The notes below the pieces were generated by a model. That model did no database searches, had not been told where the DNA came from, and saw only the letters and a program-made list of their open reading frames with translations. A stretch of 64,000 nt of DNA from Halobacteriovoraceae bacterium (GTDB taxonomy: Bacteria > Bdellovibrionota > Bacteriovoracia > Bacteriovoracales > Bacteriovoracaceae). The DNA lies in contig PAVS01000001.1 of the NCBI GenBank assembly GCA_002713145.1, forward strand, positions 124,001-188,000, in the 5' to 3' direction. Below, in pieces: positions 62,026 through 64,000 of the stretch (positions are counted from its first letter, which is position 1; each line of letters opens with the position of its first letter). Both the position numbers and the translations under genes were made by a program.

Positions 62026-62042
62026 TTGGTACTCCCAAGGGG
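62026..62042. repeat. attachment site repeat within tRNA-Glu
   Basis: ttggtactcccaagggg, identical to 53193-53209. It is the 3' end of tRNA-Glu on the reverse strand and restores an intact tRNA after integration. Confidence 0.9.
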
Positions 62043-62104
62043 ATTCGAACCCCTGTTACCGCCGTGAAAAGGCGATGTCCTAGACCGGGCTAGACGATGG
62101 GAGC
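62027..62104 (-). tRNA. tRNA-Glu (UUC)
   Basis: 78 bases including encoded CCA. The acceptor stem GCTCCCA pairs with TGGGAGT (one G-U), the anticodon loop TTTTCAC gives UUC, and the T-arm has GGTTCGAATCC. Second gene of a tRNA-Lys/tRNA-Glu transcript and the integration target of the island. Confidence 0.97.
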
Positions 62105-62133
62105 ATTTACGTATCGTCTATAGTTTTCGGAGA

Positions 62134-62210
62134 TGGTGATCGCGCTGTGACTCGAACACAGGACCCTCTCCTTAAAAGGGAGATGCTCTAACCAACTGAG
62201 CTACGCGACC
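62134..62210 (-). tRNA. tRNA-Lys (UUU)
   Basis: 77 bases including encoded CCA. Acceptor stem GGTCGCG with CGCGATC (one G-U), anticodon loop CTTTTAA, T-arm TGTTCGAGTCACA. First gene of the transcript, 29 bases ahead of tRNA-Glu. Confidence 0.97.
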
Positions 62211-62232
62211 TTGTCTCCAAAACGTGAAACCT

Positions 62233-62261
62233 AATTTAAGTATTCTGGCCAACTCTGTCAA
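62233..62261 (-). promoter_or_regulatory. promoter of tRNA-Lys/tRNA-Glu
   Basis: On the reverse strand: consensus TTGACA (62256-62261), a 17-base spacer and TAAATT (62233-62238), about 22 bases before the tRNA-Lys 5' end. Confidence 0.85.
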
Positions 62262-62365
62262 CAAAAAGCGAAGCCTTAATTAACAAAAATTAAGCCTCTG
62301 TAATTCTTATCTGGACAGAAACGTCAACTTGCCAATTCATTCACTAAATCCTAGTTTGAAGCGAA

Positions 62366-63655
62366 ATGAACCACAAAAAGACAGTTTCTTTTCACACCCT
62401 TGGCTGCAGGCTCAATATGTCTGAGACGGGATCTATTGCCCAGAAATTCGTGGACAAGGGATATGAGATTAAGTCTTTTGGCGAAAGTGTAGACGTCACT
62501 TTTCTTAATACCTGTACTGTCACAGACGGAGCTGACTCTACTTGCCGCAACCATATCAGAAAGGCCCAAAAGGCATCACCTGAAGGAAAAGTCGTGGTGG
62601 CAGGTTGCTATGCTCAAATGGAGGCAGAGAAGATTAAAGCTATGCAAGGGGTAGATTTAATTTTAGGAACTCATGAAAAGCATAAAGTTTTTGATTTTTT
62701 AGATAGTGAAGAAATGAACCAAGTTCATATTGATAAGTCCAATGAGTTCTGGGGAGCGGCGACGACCGAAGCTGACTCACACACCAGAGCTTTTTTAAAA
62801 ATACAAGATGGATGCAATTATGTTTGCTCATTTTGCATCATCCCTTTTGCTCGTGGAAGATCCCGAACAATTTCAAGAGAGAATGCCATTGCAGAGGCTA
62901 GGAATCTAGTGTCCAAAGGTTTTAAAGAAATTGTTCTGACAGGAGTAAATATTGGGGAATATGAATCAACCTCTGGGGAGAGATTGGTTGATTTAGTTCA
63001 GGGGATCCTAGAGGTCGAGGGCCTAAAGCGCCTTCGACTCTCTTCTGTCGAGCCTAATACGATTACCAAGGAGCTTTTAGAGGTTCTCAAAAATTCTGAT
63101 AAGTACCAGGATCATTTTCATATTCCCTTACAATCTGGGTCTGACCGAGTGCTCTCTAGTATGAGAAGAAAGTACGATACTTATCAATACCGAGGGGTAA
63201 TTGCTCTGGTAAAAGAGTATTTTCCTGACGCTTCTATTGGTGCAGATATTATTGTGGGCTATCCCGGAGAAACTGAAGACGAATTTTTAGAGACCTATAA
63301 ATTACTTCAGGAGCTACCTATAACTCATTTCCATGTCTTTCCCTATAGTAAAAGAAAAAACACTACGGCAGCGAGAGCAGAGAGCCATATTCAACCAGAA
63401 GTTAAGAAAGCTCGAGTAAAGCAGCTGATCGCACTAGGTGAGCAAAAGCTGGCTGCATTTACCAAGATTCAAGAGAGCCGCCAGGCTGAAGTTTTATTTG
63501 AACGAGAAAAAGAAGGCTATTTTTACGGCCATACTTCAAATTACCTAAAAGTTAGAGTGAAAAACCAAGGAACCAACCTCAAAAACCAGATTATGCGAGT
63601 TAACCTTAATCACGCGCAAGGCACCACACTTGCTGGAGAGGTAGTAGATCTTTGA
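62366..63655 (+). CDS. mtaB: tRNA t6A37 methylthiotransferase MtaB
   Basis: 429 residues. The methylthiotransferase N-domain has its three Fe-S cysteines in LGCRLNM, NTCTVTDGA and GCYAQ; the radical SAM motif is CNYVCSFC followed by ARGRSRT, and a TRAM-like domain ends the protein. The sequence start (SFHTLGCRLNMSE) and the TVTDGADS segment are those of MtaB rather than MiaB or RimO. It converts t6A to ms2t6A at position 37 of tRNAs decoding ANN codons, including tRNA-Lys, whose gene is just upstream in the opposite direction. Confidence 0.93.
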   Translation: MNHKKTVSFHTLGCRLNMSETGSIAQKFVDKGYEIKSFGESVDVTFLNTCTVTDGADSTCRNHIRKAQKASPEGKVVVAGCYAQMEAEKIKAMQGVDLILGTHEKHKVFDFLDSEEMNQVHIDKSNEFWGAATTEADSHTRAFLKIQDGCNYVCSFCIIPFARGRSRTISRENAIAEARNLVSKGFKEIVLTGVNIGEYESTSGERLVDLVQGILEVEGLKRLRLSSVEPNTITKELLEVLKNSDKYQDHFHIPLQSGSDRVLSSMRRKYDTYQYRGVIALVKEYFPDASIGADIIVGYPGETEDEFLETYKLLQELPITHFHVFPYSKRKNTTAARAESHIQPEVKKARVKQLIALGEQKLAAFTKIQESRQAEVLFEREKEGYFYGHTSNYLKVRVKNQGTNLKNQIMRVNLNHAQGTTLAGEVVDL

Positions 63656-63717
63656 AAACATATTTTATTTATGTGCTGATTGGACTCATATTTTTATGCT
63701 ATAAAACATGGTTCTAG
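63652..63717 (+). CDS. possible 21-residue hydrophobic peptide
   Basis: A TTG overlapping the mtaB stop (TTGA) opens a 21-codon frame, MKTYFIYVLIGLIFLCYKTW plus one residue, that looks like a single membrane helix with a basic start. Coupling to mtaB would allow translation. It is very short and lacks its own ribosome site, so chance is possible. Confidence 0.25.
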   Translation: MKTYFIYVLIGLIFLCYKTWF

Positions 63718-63735
63718 AGCTTTCTTAAATTTTCT

Positions 63736-63963
63736 TTAGAAAAATTTACCACGCTGATTGTGTGAAAGTTTATCTGTGCTATAAAGCGCCCACTGAAATT
63801 CTGGCTGGGTAAAGCGAAGCCTTTTGGCACTTACTATCTCCGAATCTGCACTTGCTACGAGCGGGCTGAATGGCTCCCCTAAGTTAAGGTAAAGATGGTA
63901 TTTAAGATGGGAGAAATGCGGGGAACATTTCTTAGCTGCCATCAGAACCAACTCAAGGTTCAT
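63736..63963 (-). CDS. hypothetical protein near right edge
   Basis: A 75-codon frame from ATG 63963 on the reverse strand; the frame is open a little further, to a TGA at about 63985. Only AAGG directly touching the ATG serves as a ribosome site, so a later start (TTG or ATG near 63942) is possible. The product is mixed and slightly basic with no recognised motif, converging on mtaB. Weakly supported. Confidence 0.35.
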   Translation of the reverse strand: MNLELVLMAAKKCSPHFSHLKYHLYLNLGEPFSPLVASADSEIVSAKRLRFTQPEFQWALYSTDKLSHNQRGKFF

Positions 63964-64000
63964 CCTTAAGGCTTGAACCTGGTCAGAATTTCACCCACAA

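Larger units (their letters stand above)
53193..62042. mobile_element. tRNA-Glu-integrated genomic island, about 8.8 kb
   Basis: Bounded by two identical 17-base direct repeats, one of them the 3' end of tRNA-Glu. It encodes, left to right, a subtilase-RCC1 lipoprotein, a membrane-anchored protein, a replication-relaxation-like winged-helix protein, an excisionase-like protein and a tyrosine integrase next to the tRNA. The integrase-excisionase-tRNA arrangement and the end repeats are the standard signs of integration. No relaxase, replication initiator or phage structural gene is present, so transfer would need help or the element is a reduced remnant. Confidence 0.9.

Overview
The window reads as chromosomal DNA of an AT-rich Gram-negative bacterium. 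I infer a member of Bdellovibrionota, close to the Bacteriovorax/Halobacteriovorax group, from several features: many short-leader lipoproteins and outer-membrane proteins, abundant sensory proteins, an RCC1-repeat lipoprotein of the type common in predatory and gliding delta-like bacteria, dense packing, and A/T-rich codons. The genus is inference only; no rRNA is present.

Layout. 1-4355: two leftward envelope genes, an RCC1/VWA lipoprotein cut by the window edge and a FecR-like protein. 4399-10087: a rightward signalling operon (RsbU-type phosphatase/kinase, STAS protein, histidine kinase, response regulator, CorA-like channel). 10100-17503: a glutamine amidotransferase, a giant CheB-CheR-PAS-kinase-receiver hybrid, a solo CheB, a methyltransferase, small hypotheticals and a pirin gene broken by a one-base frameshift. 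17504-28920: an unassigned acyl/polyketide-like biosynthetic locus (acyl carrier protein, SDR reductase, two KAS III-like enzymes, fused carboxyltransferase, acyl-CoA-ligase-like enzyme, left-handed beta-helix membrane protein, GH3-type ligase, MFS and MMPL/RND transporters). 28917-42766: stress and envelope functions (catalase-like secreted protein, ECF sigma factor plus VWA protein, putative HExxH metallopeptidase, PDZ lipoprotein, YqjD/YqjE/CsbD-like stress operon, alcohol dehydrogenase). 42805-47680: DNA repair (FAN1-like/DnaQ fusion divergent from a radical SAM repair protein and UdgX). 47672-53092: OsmC-YcaO fusion, NlpC/P60-like hydrolase, general-stress FMN protein and an outer-membrane protein.

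53193-62042 is a genomic island of about 8.8 kb integrated in the 3' end of tRNA-Glu. A 17-bp copy of the tRNA end marks the far boundary, a tyrosine integrase and an excisionase-like gene sit next to the tRNA, and matching TCACGTGCAA repeats lie near both ends. Its cargo is a 1630-residue subtilase lipoprotein with 14 RCC1 repeats, a membrane-anchored partner, and a winged-helix protein resembling replication-relaxation proteins that lacks a normal start codon. Rightwards follow tRNA-Glu, tRNA-Lys and mtaB.

A recurrent feature is interlocked convergent genes: at least eight tail-to-tail pairs overlap, four of them by exactly the four bases of two complementary stop codons. Intrinsic terminators are correspondingly rare.
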